The notes under the pieces: model-generated
Database searches by the model: none
Told to the model about the DNA's origin: nothing
What the model saw: the letters and a program-made list of their open reading frames with translations, nothing else
In this document: piece by piece, positions 35,801 through 43,454 of the stretch
Numbering within the stretch: the stretch's first letter is position 1
Layout of the letters: every line of letters starts with the position of its first letter
NCBI GenBank assembly: GCA_002973635.1
Contig: CP027224.1
Location: 2,800,501 to 2,864,500 of the forward strand
Direction of reading: 5' to 3'
Length of the DNA: 64,000 bases
DNA from: Lysinibacillus sp. B2A1
Lineage (GTDB): Bacteria > Bacillota > Bacilli > Bacillales_A > Planococcaceae
Translations under genes and position numbers: made by a program

Positions 35801-37150
35801 TTAGCGTATCGGTTTAGTTCTTTTCATTTTATAGATGAATATGAGTAATAGAAACCAAATAGGTGTTAGCAGTAAGGCTGTACGTGTGGCCTCAGAAATA
35901 AACATAACTACTAATAAAAATGCGAAAAAGGCAAGTACTAAATAGTTCACAAACGGAGTGAAAGGTGCCTTGAAATTAGATGCCTCATGAAGTGCACGAT
36001 TCTTTCGTTTATAAATGATATGGGAGATTAATATAATACTCCATACCCAAATAAAACAAATAGCACTAATAGTTGTTACAACGCTAAAGGCATTTTCAGG
36101 CATTAATTTACTTAATAAGGCACCAACGGATACTACAATGGCCGACACGATAAGCGCGTTACTGGGTACGCTATTTTTGTTCAGCTTGGCAAAGGATGCT
36201 GAAGCTTGTTTATTGCTGCCCAGATTATAAAGCATGCGGCTTGTAGAGAATAAACCACTATTTCCAGCAGACGCAGCTGATGTCAAGACAACAAAATTAA
36301 TAATACCTGCTGCAATAGGAATACCAGCTAGCGTAAATACTTGAACGAATGGACTGCTTGCGGCAGACATCTCATACCAAGGGTTAATACATAGGATGAC
36401 AAATAATGCCCCTACGTAAAATAGTAAAATACGTAATGGGATTTTGTTGATGGCTGAAGGAATATTTTTCTTAGGATCAGCTGTTTCGGCAGCTGACACG
36501 CCAACTAGTTCAACACCAACAAAAGCGAAAACAACCATTTGAAATGCCATTAAGAAACCATATACCCCGTTCGGGAACATTCCACCATGCGCCCAAAGGT
36601 TTTCCACTGACACAGTGCCTGAGCTTGTTTGAAAGCCTGTAAATAACATGATGATTCCAATAATAATGAGTGCAACAATAGTGATGACTTTGATGAGGGC
36701 AAACCAAAACTCCAATTCCCCAAATAATTTTACCGTTAATAAATTTAAGATTAATAGCAGAACTAAGCAGCCTATCGCTGGTATCCATTGTGGTATATCA
36801 AACCAATATTTCGTATAAACACCGACAGCAATGATATCTGCCATGGCTGTCATAATCCAGCAAAACCAATATGTCCATCCAGTGACAAAGCCTGCCCAGG
36901 GTCCTATATATTCTGTTGCAAAATCAGTAAATGATGTGTAGCCAGCTTTTGATAATAATAGTTCACCTAATGCACGCATCACAAAAAATAGAGCGATGCC
37001 GACAATTAAATAGGCAAAGATAATGGCAGGTCCAGCGAGTGCAATGGCTTTCCCAGAACCTAAAAATAATCCTGTACCGATTGTCCCGCCAATGGCAATA
37101 AGCTGCACATGCCGATTTTTTAAATCTCGTTTTAATTGCTGTTGTTCCAC
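35801..37150 (-). CDS. APC-family amino-acid permease, probably glycine (CycA-like)
   Basis: I take GTG 37150, with GGGGG 6 bases before it, rather than TTG 37165. About 449 aa with twelve membrane helices. The APC start QLIAIGGTIGTGLFLGSGKA, and KAGYTSFTDFATEYIGPWAG, FAFVGVELVGVSAAETADPK and SAASAGNSGLFSTSRMLYNL are typical of the D-serine/D-alanine/glycine and related permeases. A glycine riboswitch in its leader indicates glycine as a substrate. A terminator stands between riboswitch and gene. A CodY-like box lies further upstream. Confidence 0.88.
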   Translation of the reverse strand: MEQQQLKRDLKNRHVQLIAIGGTIGTGLFLGSGKAIALAGPAIIFAYLIVGIALFFVMRALGELLLSKAGYTSFTDFATEYIGPWAGFVTGWTYWFCWIMTAMADIIAVGVYTKYWFDIPQWIPAIGCLVLLLILNLLTVKLFGELEFWFALIKVITIVALIIIGIIMLFTGFQTSSGTVSVENLWAHGGMFPNGVYGFLMAFQMVVFAFVGVELVGVSAAETADPKKNIPSAINKIPLRILLFYVGALFVILCINPWYEMSAASSPFVQVFTLAGIPIAAGIINFVVLTSAASAGNSGLFSTSRMLYNLGSNKQASASFAKLNKNSVPSNALIVSAIVVSVGALLSKLMPENAFSVVTTISAICFIWVWSIILISHIIYKRKNRALHEASNFKAPFTPFVNYLVLAFFAFLLVVMFISEATRTALLLTPIWFLLLIFIYKMKRTKPIR

Positions 37151-37195
37151 GTTAATCCCCCTCAAAGATGTATAAAATTATGACTGGAAAATAAA

Positions 37196-37225
37196 AAAAG
37201 ACTAGTCATGACACTAGTCTCATAA
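37196..37225 (-). terminator. Expression-platform terminator of the permease riboswitch
   Basis: Read on the minus strand, AGACTAGT pairs with ACTAGTCT over a short loop and is followed by seven T. It lies between the glycine aptamer and the permease start. Confidence 0.8.
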
Positions 37226-37304
37226 ACGTCAGAATAACAAATACCATTTTTTGGATGTTGACGATAAGGTAAACATTCAGCTGGTATATCTTTCATGATG
37301 AAAG

Positions 37305-37400
37305 TTGATATTACTCCTCTGTCCTTTTGCCTGAGATAGTGAACCCTTCGGCGACGCAAATTGCGCTCTCTCCAGAACTGCTCCTGCTATAGTTTGATCC
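37305..37400 (-). ncRNA. Glycine riboswitch, single aptamer
   Basis: On the minus strand the leader reads TCTGGAGAGAGC, then GCGTCGCCGAAGGG, then ATCTCAGGCAAAAGGACAGA. This is the conserved core of one glycine aptamer. I find no second full aptamer downstream, unlike the tandem one at 9600. It controls the amino-acid permease, probably by attenuation through the terminator at 37196-37225. Confidence 0.9.
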
Positions 37401-37495
37401 ATAGCATTCATAGCTTATATTGTCGTGATGACATTATTTTAAGATATTATACATCCTATCAATGGTTGCATCATTATTCAAGTACAAATTTTAGC

Positions 37496-37510
37496 TATTT
37501 TCAGAAAAAT
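37496..37510. promoter_or_regulatory. CodY-box-like sequence upstream of the permease leader
   Basis: TATTTTCAGAAAAAT agrees with AATTTTCWGAAAATT at 13 of 15 positions. It is about 100 bases upstream of the riboswitch. Amino-acid permeases are frequent CodY targets; binding here is inference. Confidence 0.35.
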
Positions 37511-37624
37511 AGAAGAATGCGATTTAGATAGGAAAATATATTATAAAAAATAGTATTTTTAGACATACAATTGTTTTCATAATTTTTGAAGAAATATTAC
37601 GTGGGTCGATTAATAATGGAAGTG

Positions 37625-37965
37625 AGTGATTAAATAGGCAGTTCGAAACGCTTAAAATAAAGGGGAGAGTGATTAAATAGAGGTTCCAACTGATCAATCA
37701 AGCGATAAAAAGTGATCAAAAAGAGGTCCCAACTGATCAATTAAGCGAGAAGAGTGATCAAAAAGAGGGTCCAACCGATCAATCAGGCGAGAAGAGTGAT
37801 CAAAAAGAGAGTCCAACCGATCAATCAGGCGAGAAGGGTGATCAAAAAGAGGGTCCAACCGATCAATCAAGCGAGAAGAGTGATCAAAAAGAGGGTCCAA
37901 CCGATCAATCAGGCGAGAAGAGTGATCAAGAATAGGCTCCAACCTATCAATAAAGGAGTAAGACA
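37625..37965. repeat. 42-bp tandem repeat (about eight units)
   Basis: Units begin at 37625, 37668, 37711, 37753, 37795, 37837, 37879 and 37921, spaced 43, 43, then exactly 42 bases. The core of each is AGTGATCAAAAAGAGGGTCC followed by AACCGATCAATCAGGCGAGA. The inner five are nearly identical and the outer ones are degenerate. Because 42 is a multiple of three, both strands stay open, but neither frame has a ribosome site. I regard it as an intergenic minisatellite just before the TPR gene. Confidence 0.9.
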
Positions 37966-38021
37966 TTCAATAATCTGGTGCAATTTCTTAATTTATAATA
38001 ATCTGTTTATGAGGTGAGTAT

Positions 38022-38936
38022 ATGGAGCGAATAAAGAAGGCTGCCGAGATATTGGCGAAGGAGGGCGAGTACGAGACAGTTAAACTTATGCTATTAGATG
38101 TGCTGGCTGAAGAAAAAAATATCATAGCCCTACATAATTTAGCCGATTTATTGAAGGAAAGAGATGATTATGAGGAAGCATTATACTATGCCAAGCAGGC
38201 TGTTGCTATGGAGCCTAAAACTTATTATCCTTATGCATTAGTTGGCGAATTGACGATGCGTCTTGGGGACTTAGATAGTGCACAGCGATGGCTAGAGCAA
38301 GCCTACACTTTATTTGAGTCCCCTGTTGTCGCTAATAATTTAGCATGTATTTATAAACATCAACAAAAGTTCAACGAAGCGGCTACATATTTTATCCAAT
38401 CCTATCAAACAGAGGATTACGCGCTGATGAGGGCTGTTGAATGTTTTGTGTTGGCTGGAGATACTGATAGTGTTTATAAATGGATTGATGTTATTAAGCA
38501 GGATCAGGAACGCTTTATTGGGGAAGTCGAGTTAGGGGAGTTGTATGCAAGCCTGGGTAACTATCAAGAGGCTTCTGAATGGTATGCAAAAGGCTATCAG
38601 CATTACGCACATACAGCTTATTGGATTTCAAATTATTTATGGGCACTCCATCAGCTTGGACATGAAAAGCAAATAAGAGATATTCGCGCTGCTTTTCTGG
38701 GAACATTAACAACAGAATTAATGAAATTACCAGAGGATGCTGAGGAATATGAAATGACAAGCGAGGAAATGGAGGAAGAGGAGCTGAGGTTGCGGGCGGA
38801 TATGGAGCGAGTGAGAAATGCTCATTTGCAGGCTAGCATCTCGAATGATGATGAGCTGTATATTGCATCTCGTTGCTTTACCTTTTTCTGTCCCATGCAT
38901 GATCAAAGATTTGGTGAGCAAGAAATATGTGAGTAA
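38022..38936 (+). CDS. Tetratricopeptide-repeat protein, 304 aa
   Basis: ATG with GAGGTG upstream. TPR-like helical pairs at about 30-60 (ALHNLADLLKERDDYEEALY), 64-98 (PYALVGELTMRLGDLDSAQR), 100-135 (VANNLACIYKHQQKFNEAAT) and 160-200 (GEVELGELYASLGNYQEASE). The C-terminal part is acidic (EEYEMTSEEMEEEELRLRAD) and ends with a Cys-containing FTFFCPMHDQRF. No membrane segment; a cytoplasmic scaffold or regulator is likely. Preceded by the 42-bp repeats. Confidence 0.75.
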   Translation: MERIKKAAEILAKEGEYETVKLMLLDVLAEEKNIIALHNLADLLKERDDYEEALYYAKQAVAMEPKTYYPYALVGELTMRLGDLDSAQRWLEQAYTLFESPVVANNLACIYKHQQKFNEAATYFIQSYQTEDYALMRAVECFVLAGDTDSVYKWIDVIKQDQERFIGEVELGELYASLGNYQEASEWYAKGYQHYAHTAYWISNYLWALHQLGHEKQIRDIRAAFLGTLTTELMKLPEDAEEYEMTSEEMEEEELRLRADMERVRNAHLQASISNDDELYIASRCFTFFCPMHDQRFGEQEICE

Positions 38937-38987
38937 TTATATGTAAATAGATATAATAATAGTAGAAACTCTGAATTTTTTGTAAAA

Positions 38988-39028
38988 AGGAAACCATCTC
39001 ATAGTTATTTGGGATGGTTTCTTTTTGT
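38988..39028 (+). terminator. Intrinsic terminator
   Basis: AGGAAACCATCTCA and TGGGATGGTTTCT form a stem with one mismatch over an AT loop, followed by TTTTG. It closes the TPR gene. Confidence 0.8.
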
Positions 39029-39123
39029 CGAAACGAGGCGGATTAGGTAAATATATTTAAATCTACTTCTCGATTGAGAAAGATGTCAATTATTATTTGC
39101 GCCTTATCGAATCTGCTACATGC

Positions 39124-39507
39124 TTATTTTTTTGTTTTTATTTTACCTGTCCAAGTACGGAAGCCACCTTGAAGCTGATAAATTTGGTTGTAGCCACGCT
39201 TTTTAAGAAACAATGCAGCACGTGAGCTACGGCCTGTATTTTGGCAGTATAAATATACTGGTAAATCTGGGCGAATTTCTTTATAACGTTGACGTAGTGT
39301 AGTTGAAGGAACATTACGAGCACCAAGGATATGGCCAGCATCAAATTCTTTCTGCTCTCGTACGTCGATAAGCTGAGCTTTACGATAGCCTTCAATAAAT
39401 TGTTCTTGTGTTAGGTTTGTCACTGCTTTTTTTAGTCGCATTGCATTTATTCCGATATATGCAATTAGGACTACTAAAACAACACCGATTGTGATAAGTA
39501 TGTCCAA
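39124..39507 (-). CDS. Membrane-anchored rhodanese-like protein (YqhL type)
   Basis: The N-terminal hydrophobic helix (residues 2-22, ILITIGVVLVVLIAYIGI) anchors a single rhodanese domain: AQLIDVREQKEFDAGHILGA, VYLYCQNTGRSSRAALFLKK. The active-site Cys is residue 88, which could carry a persulfide sulfur. 127 aa. In Bacillus the homologous yqhL lies between gcvPB and lipM, and here it is again next to lipM in divergent orientation, so it belongs to the backbone. Confidence 0.9.
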   Translation of the reverse strand: MDILITIGVVLVVLIAYIGINAMRLKKAVTNLTQEQFIEGYRKAQLIDVREQKEFDAGHILGARNVPSTTLRQRYKEIRPDLPVYLYCQNTGRSSRAALFLKKRGYNQIYQLQGGFRTWTGKIKTKK

Positions 39508-39761
39508 GATTTTCTTACCCCTTTCTATCTTCTTTATTATTATAAAAGATGCGCTAGCGATAGTCCAATGAGTTTGATAAAATTAACTAGATTGTGGCTA
39601 GAATTAAGATAACTATATGCAATGGTATTCGTTGATGATAGTTAATCAAAGCTACAGAACTAAATGAGTGTCACTATTTATGATAATTCGACATTGAATA
39701 TTATGTCATATATTGATGCACTTTCGCTAAGATTAATTAAATGGTTGTAGGAGATGAAGAT

Positions 39762-40591
39762 ATGACAACTTGGTATTTTCTAAATTCAGGAAAATGTAGT
39801 CCTTCTTTTAATATGGCATTGGACGAGGCATTGCTTGATTGGCATAGTGAGGGATTGATTCCTCCCGTTATTCGGTTTTATGAGTGGGAGCCAGCAACTC
39901 TGTCCATTGGTTATTTTCAACAAGCAAAGCGAGATATTAATATAGAGGCAGTGCAGCAGCAAGGACTTGGCTTTGTTCGTCGTCCAACAGGGGCAGAGCC
40001 GTTTTACATGAGCATGAGTTGACATATAGCGTCATCGTTACTGAAAGCTACCCGGATATGCCTGAATCAGTGACAGAGGCATATAGAGTGTTAAGTGAAG
40101 GCATACTGCAAGGTTTCCATAATCTAGGTATGGATGCTTATTTTAGTGTACCTGATACAGAAGAACAAAGAGCAGACTTAAAGAAACCAAAAAGCGCAGT
40201 TTGCTTTGATGCGCCAAGCTGGTATGAGCTTGTTGTAGAAGGTAAAAAAGTAGCAGGTAGTGCACAAACTCGTCAAAAAGGTGTTATTTTACAGCACGGA
40301 GCTATTTTACTTGATTTAGATCAAGAAAAATTATTGTCTGTCTTCAATTTTTCAAGTGAAGAGGCGAAGGACCGTATGCGTAGAAAGATGCCAGAGAAAG
40401 CGGTTGCTATCAATAACCTTGTTAAAGAACCAGTGACTATTGAACAATGTGTGACAGCTTTTAGAGATGGTTTTGCAAAATCGTTGCAAATTGATTTAAA
40501 ACCATTTACACTTTCTGAGGAGCAATTAGAATATGTACATGCACTAGAAGAAAAAAAATATGCGTGTGACGATTGGAACTTCAAAAAGTAA
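39762..40591 (+). pseudogene. lipM: Octanoyltransferase LipM, frameshifted
   Basis: ATG 39762 has AGGAG 8 bases upstream. The first frame reads [20 protein letters not shown] through [10 protein letters not shown] and then runs into an early stop at 40022. The second frame continues with [20 protein letters not shown] to the proper end at 40591, including [20 protein letters not shown] with the catalytic Cys and Lys. Adding one G to the run GGGG at 39990-39993 restores [18 protein letters not shown], the conserved LipM sequence. LipM moves octanoyl from ACP to GcvH, the first step of lipoate synthesis, so it serves the glycine cleavage system. Loss would be costly, hence a sequencing error is a serious option. 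Confidence 0.9.
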
Positions 40592-40683
40592 AAAATGGTA
40601 TAAGAAAAATATTTTTTTATCGTTCAAACCTTGTGATGCCAAGCAGTTCTGATTCTATTCGAAATTGCAAGAGTTGAATTAAA

Positions 40684-40754
40684 AAACTATATATAGTATC
40701 TTTTTTTAAGACATATACACAATATGTAGTGTTTAACGACACATGATATTGTGT
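40684..40754. promoter_or_regulatory. NrdR-box-like repeats upstream of nrdJ
   Basis: ACACAATATGTAGTGT (40717-40732) and ACACATGATATTGTGT (40739-40754) are imperfect 16-base palindromes of the NrdR-box kind, 22 bases apart. AAACTATATATAGTAT (40684-40699) is a weaker third copy whose centre is 33 bases from the first. The spacings are close to two and three helical turns. NrdR represses ribonucleotide reductase genes when dATP is high. The site type is inferred by eye. Confidence 0.65.
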
Positions 40755-40797
40755 ATTTATTATGTGTAAGGCAGAAAATAAGGGAGGCAAAACGATG

Positions 40798-41592
40798 GTA
40801 CTCACAAATCATCAACCCGAAGTAAACAAACAAATTGAACAGTTAAACAAAGATATCGAGCTATTTCCACAGGTTCACCCTGTAACACCTGATATGCATA
40901 TTACGCATAAAGGCGTATCAAGGCTTGTCATGATTGATCGCTACTCGTTTAAGGATACGGAAAAGAAAACACTTAAAGCTGGTGATTTCGTCGTATTAAC
41001 AGTGAAGGCAGACCCAAAATTTCCTGCACGTGGTTTAGGGACAATTCAGAAGTTGGACATGGCTACAAAAACAGCAGATATTTTGATTGAGGAAGACTAT
41101 CGTAGCGCTTTAGATAATCCAAAAGAGCAAGAAACAGGTGTGATTACGCGTTCAATTGACGTGCTAGAAAAGCCTCTTGAAATATTTTATGAACAAATCG
41201 CAAAACGAAATGCAACAGGACTTGCTGCTGTTGAGAAATCACCAGAAAAACGCCAAGAATGGTTCGAGAAGTTTTATGAGCAGTTAGTATCATTAAAATT
41301 CATTCCAGCTGGACGAGTTATTTACGGAGCAGGTTCTGAAACAGATGTAACCTTCTTCAACTGTTACGTAATGCCATTTGTAGCAGATTCACGTGAAGGA
41401 ATAAGTGATCATCGTAAGCAAGTAATGGAAATTATGAGCCGCGGTGGTGGTGTAGGGACAAATGGTTCGACATTGCGTCCACGAAACACACTAGCACGTG
41501 GTGTAAATGGTAAATCATCTGGCTCTGTATCATGGTTAGATGATATTGCGAAGCTGACTCATCTTGTCGAACAAGGTGGTAGCCGCAGAGGT
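40798..41592 (+). CDS. nrdJ: NrdJ exon 1 (class II ribonucleotide reductase)
   Basis: ATG 40798 follows GGGAGGC. Exon 1 codes for 265 residues, including VSRLVMIDRYSFKD, SLKFIPAGRVIYGAGS, TFFNCYVMPFVADSREG and EIMSRGGGVGTN, and ends at EQGGSRRG. The next codons (KHNLSASA, then stop) are intron. NrdJ uses adenosylcobalamin to make deoxyribonucleotides from ribonucleotides. Splicing exon 1 (40798-41592), exon 2 (42804-43454) and exon 3 (46069-47190) gives one frame of 855 residues, a normal length for this family. The 5' splice site is after the GGT codon (41592). Confidence 0.92.
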
Positions 41593-42803
41593 AAGCATAA
41601 TCTAAGTGCTTCTGCGTAAACAAACCTCGTGAATTGCTGGGAACTCTTTAACGGAAATATTGTCACTTTAATCGAGGTGGGAATTATGGATGTTTATGAT
41701 GCGAAACAGCCACAAACTTGTTTAATATGTGGTTTTACTATAAATCATAATAGACAAGGAAGGTTTACGTCTCATTTGAAAAATGAGCATAACTTAACAT
41801 TAGATAATTATTTAATATCTTATTTTTATCCTATAGAAATGGTAACTTGCCAATATATTTTATGTCATAAAAAGGTTAAATTGAGGCGGGGCATTCCCAA
41901 TAAATTTTGTAGTAGAAGGTGTCGAGGAAAAGGTGAGCCTTTAACTTGCGTAATTTGTGGAAGACTATTCGATGAAAAACATCGCCAGACAAAAACGTGT
42001 AGTAGAGAATGTGCGAGTAAGCTTCGTTCACAAAATACAGGAAAGTGGCATAATGAAATGCCAGATGAACAAAAGAAGGTTCATTTTAAAAATATCATTT
42101 CAAAAACAGCAAACACTAGAAAAATAAATGGAACTCCTTCATGGAATAGCGGTAAGACAGGGGTTTATAGTAAAGAAACAATTGAAAAGATTCGTCAAGC
42201 TGCATTAAAACAAATAGAGAGGGAAACATTTAGAAAAACTAGTATTGAAAGAGCTATAGAGCATTTCTTAGTTGAACAATCAATCCCCTATAAATATTCC
42301 TTTATATTTGAAGGTGCACAATTTGATTTTTTACTATTAGGGACAAATATTCTAATTGAATGTGATGGTGATTTCTGGCATGGCAATCCGAAATTTTATT
42401 CCTCCTTTTATAAGATTCAAAAGAGGATAAAAGCCAGGGATATCGAAAAAAATCAAATTGCAGTAGCGCATGGATATACTTTACTCCGTTTCTGGGAAGA
42501 TGAGATAAAAAATGATTTTGAAAATGTAAAAAAACGCATTATAAATGCACTGCTAGCTACAACGTAACTGGAAACGGTAAGCGTGAATGCTTAAAAATAG
42601 CAGTGGGATAAAGACAATCAGCAGCCAAGCCTCTTTTAAGGGGAAGGTTCAACGACCATCGAAAGCACGCTATGTTAGCGGAAGTGAGTAGAGTAGGGGT
42701 GAAGCCACTCCGAAGTGCGAGGACATCTAATAAGATGTAAGATATGGTCTCAACTTCTATGGTGACATAGAGAGTGGGTGTAGCGAACCCGCGTAAGGAA
42801 TCG
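41593..42803 (+). mobile_element. Group I intron in nrdJ
   Basis: The protein frame breaks after Gly 265 and resumes exactly at GCA CAA ATG (AQM) at 42804; the interval is 1211 bases. The upstream exon ends in T and the interval ends in G, as group I introns require. The 3' part carries the catalytic core: GACAATCAGCAGCCAAGCC (42613-42631), GAAGGTTCAACGACC (42643-42657) and AAGATATGGTCTCAAC (42739-42754), which correspond to the P/Q, R and S elements. A homing endonuclease gene fills the 5' half. Confidence 0.9.
41686..42567 (+). CDS. Intron homing endonuclease, Vsr-like EDxHD type
   Basis: ATG 41686 follows GAGGTGGG; the ATG at 41629 is less likely. 293 aa. N-terminal zinc-binding parts: CLICGFTINHN, CQYILCHKK ... 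FCSRRCRG and CVICGRLFDEK ... CSREC. A NUMOD-like stretch (NGTPSWNSGKTGVYSKETIE) is followed by the nuclease domain: IERAIEHFL (Glu), GAQFDFLLLG (Asp), LIECDGDFWHGNPKF (Asp, His), and TLLRFWEDEI at the end. This is the Vsr-like fold used by EDxHD homing nucleases such as I-Bth0305I. It would cut intron-less nrdJ and spread the intron. No stops, possibly active. Confidence 0.85.
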   Translation: MDVYDAKQPQTCLICGFTINHNRQGRFTSHLKNEHNLTLDNYLISYFYPIEMVTCQYILCHKKVKLRRGIPNKFCSRRCRGKGEPLTCVICGRLFDEKHRQTKTCSRECASKLRSQNTGKWHNEMPDEQKKVHFKNIISKTANTRKINGTPSWNSGKTGVYSKETIEKIRQAALKQIERETFRKTSIERAIEHFLVEQSIPYKYSFIFEGAQFDFLLLGTNILIECDGDFWHGNPKFYSSFYKIQKRIKARDIEKNQIAVAHGYTLLRFWEDEIKNDFENVKKRIINALLATT

Positions 42804-43454
42804 GCACAAATGATTATGCTGGCAGATTGGCATCCTGATATCGTGGAATTTATTATTTCAAAAATGCAAAATCCACGTATTCTACGATACCTAATCGAAA
42901 ATACAACGGATGAAACAATCATTCGACTAGCAAAAGAAAAATTAAACTTTAAGCCTCTTTCTTTCCAAGAAGAAGCTATGTACCAAGGCATTGTCAATTA
43001 TAAAAGTATCGAGGGATTAGGCGGTTTTGATACAGCAATTATCCGTGACGCGGAAAATAAATTGCGTGATGGTGGTACCTATACTGTTCATAATCCAGAG
43101 TTTTTAACAGGTGCAAATATTTCTGTTACATTAACAAAAGAATTTATGGAAGCTGTTGAAAATGATGCTGACTTCGAGCTTCGTTTCCCAGCAGTTGAAG
43201 AATATTCTAAAGAAGAAATGAACGTTTACAACACGGAATGGCATAAAGTTGGTGATGTTCGTGAATGGGAGAAAATGGGCTATAAAGTACGCACATACCG
43301 CACAATTAAAGCAAAAGAATTGTGGAATTTAATTAACGTATGTGCAACATACTCTGCAGAGCCAGGTATTTTCTTCATCGACAACGCAAACGATATGACC
43401 AATGCGAAGGCATACGGTCAAAGTGTTGTAGCGACAAACCCATGTGGGGAACAA
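42804..43454 (+). CDS. nrdJ: NrdJ exon 2
   Basis: 217 codons from AQMIMLADWHPDIVEFIISK to VVATNPCGEQ, with no start codon of its own. It contains NPEFLTGANISVTLTKEFME and the active-site Cys-Gly-Glu at spliced residues 479-481. The exon ends between GEQ and PLAPY, where the group II intron interrupts it. The length is divisible by three, so both introns lie between codons. Confidence 0.92.

Noticed and set aside
37625..37965. CRISPR array
   Set aside because: Units adjoin each other with no unique spacers and no cas genes nearby.
37694..38017. Repetitive proteins on both strands of the 42-bp repeat region
   Set aside because: Open only because the repeat length is a multiple of three; no ribosome sites and low-complexity translation.
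39741..40591. Two separate lipoate-related genes
   Set aside because: They are consecutive halves of a single LipM protein, joined by a one-base correction.
41593..42803. Intein in NrdJ
   Set aside because: The interval contains stop codons in the exon frame and carries group I core elements, so it is an RNA intron.
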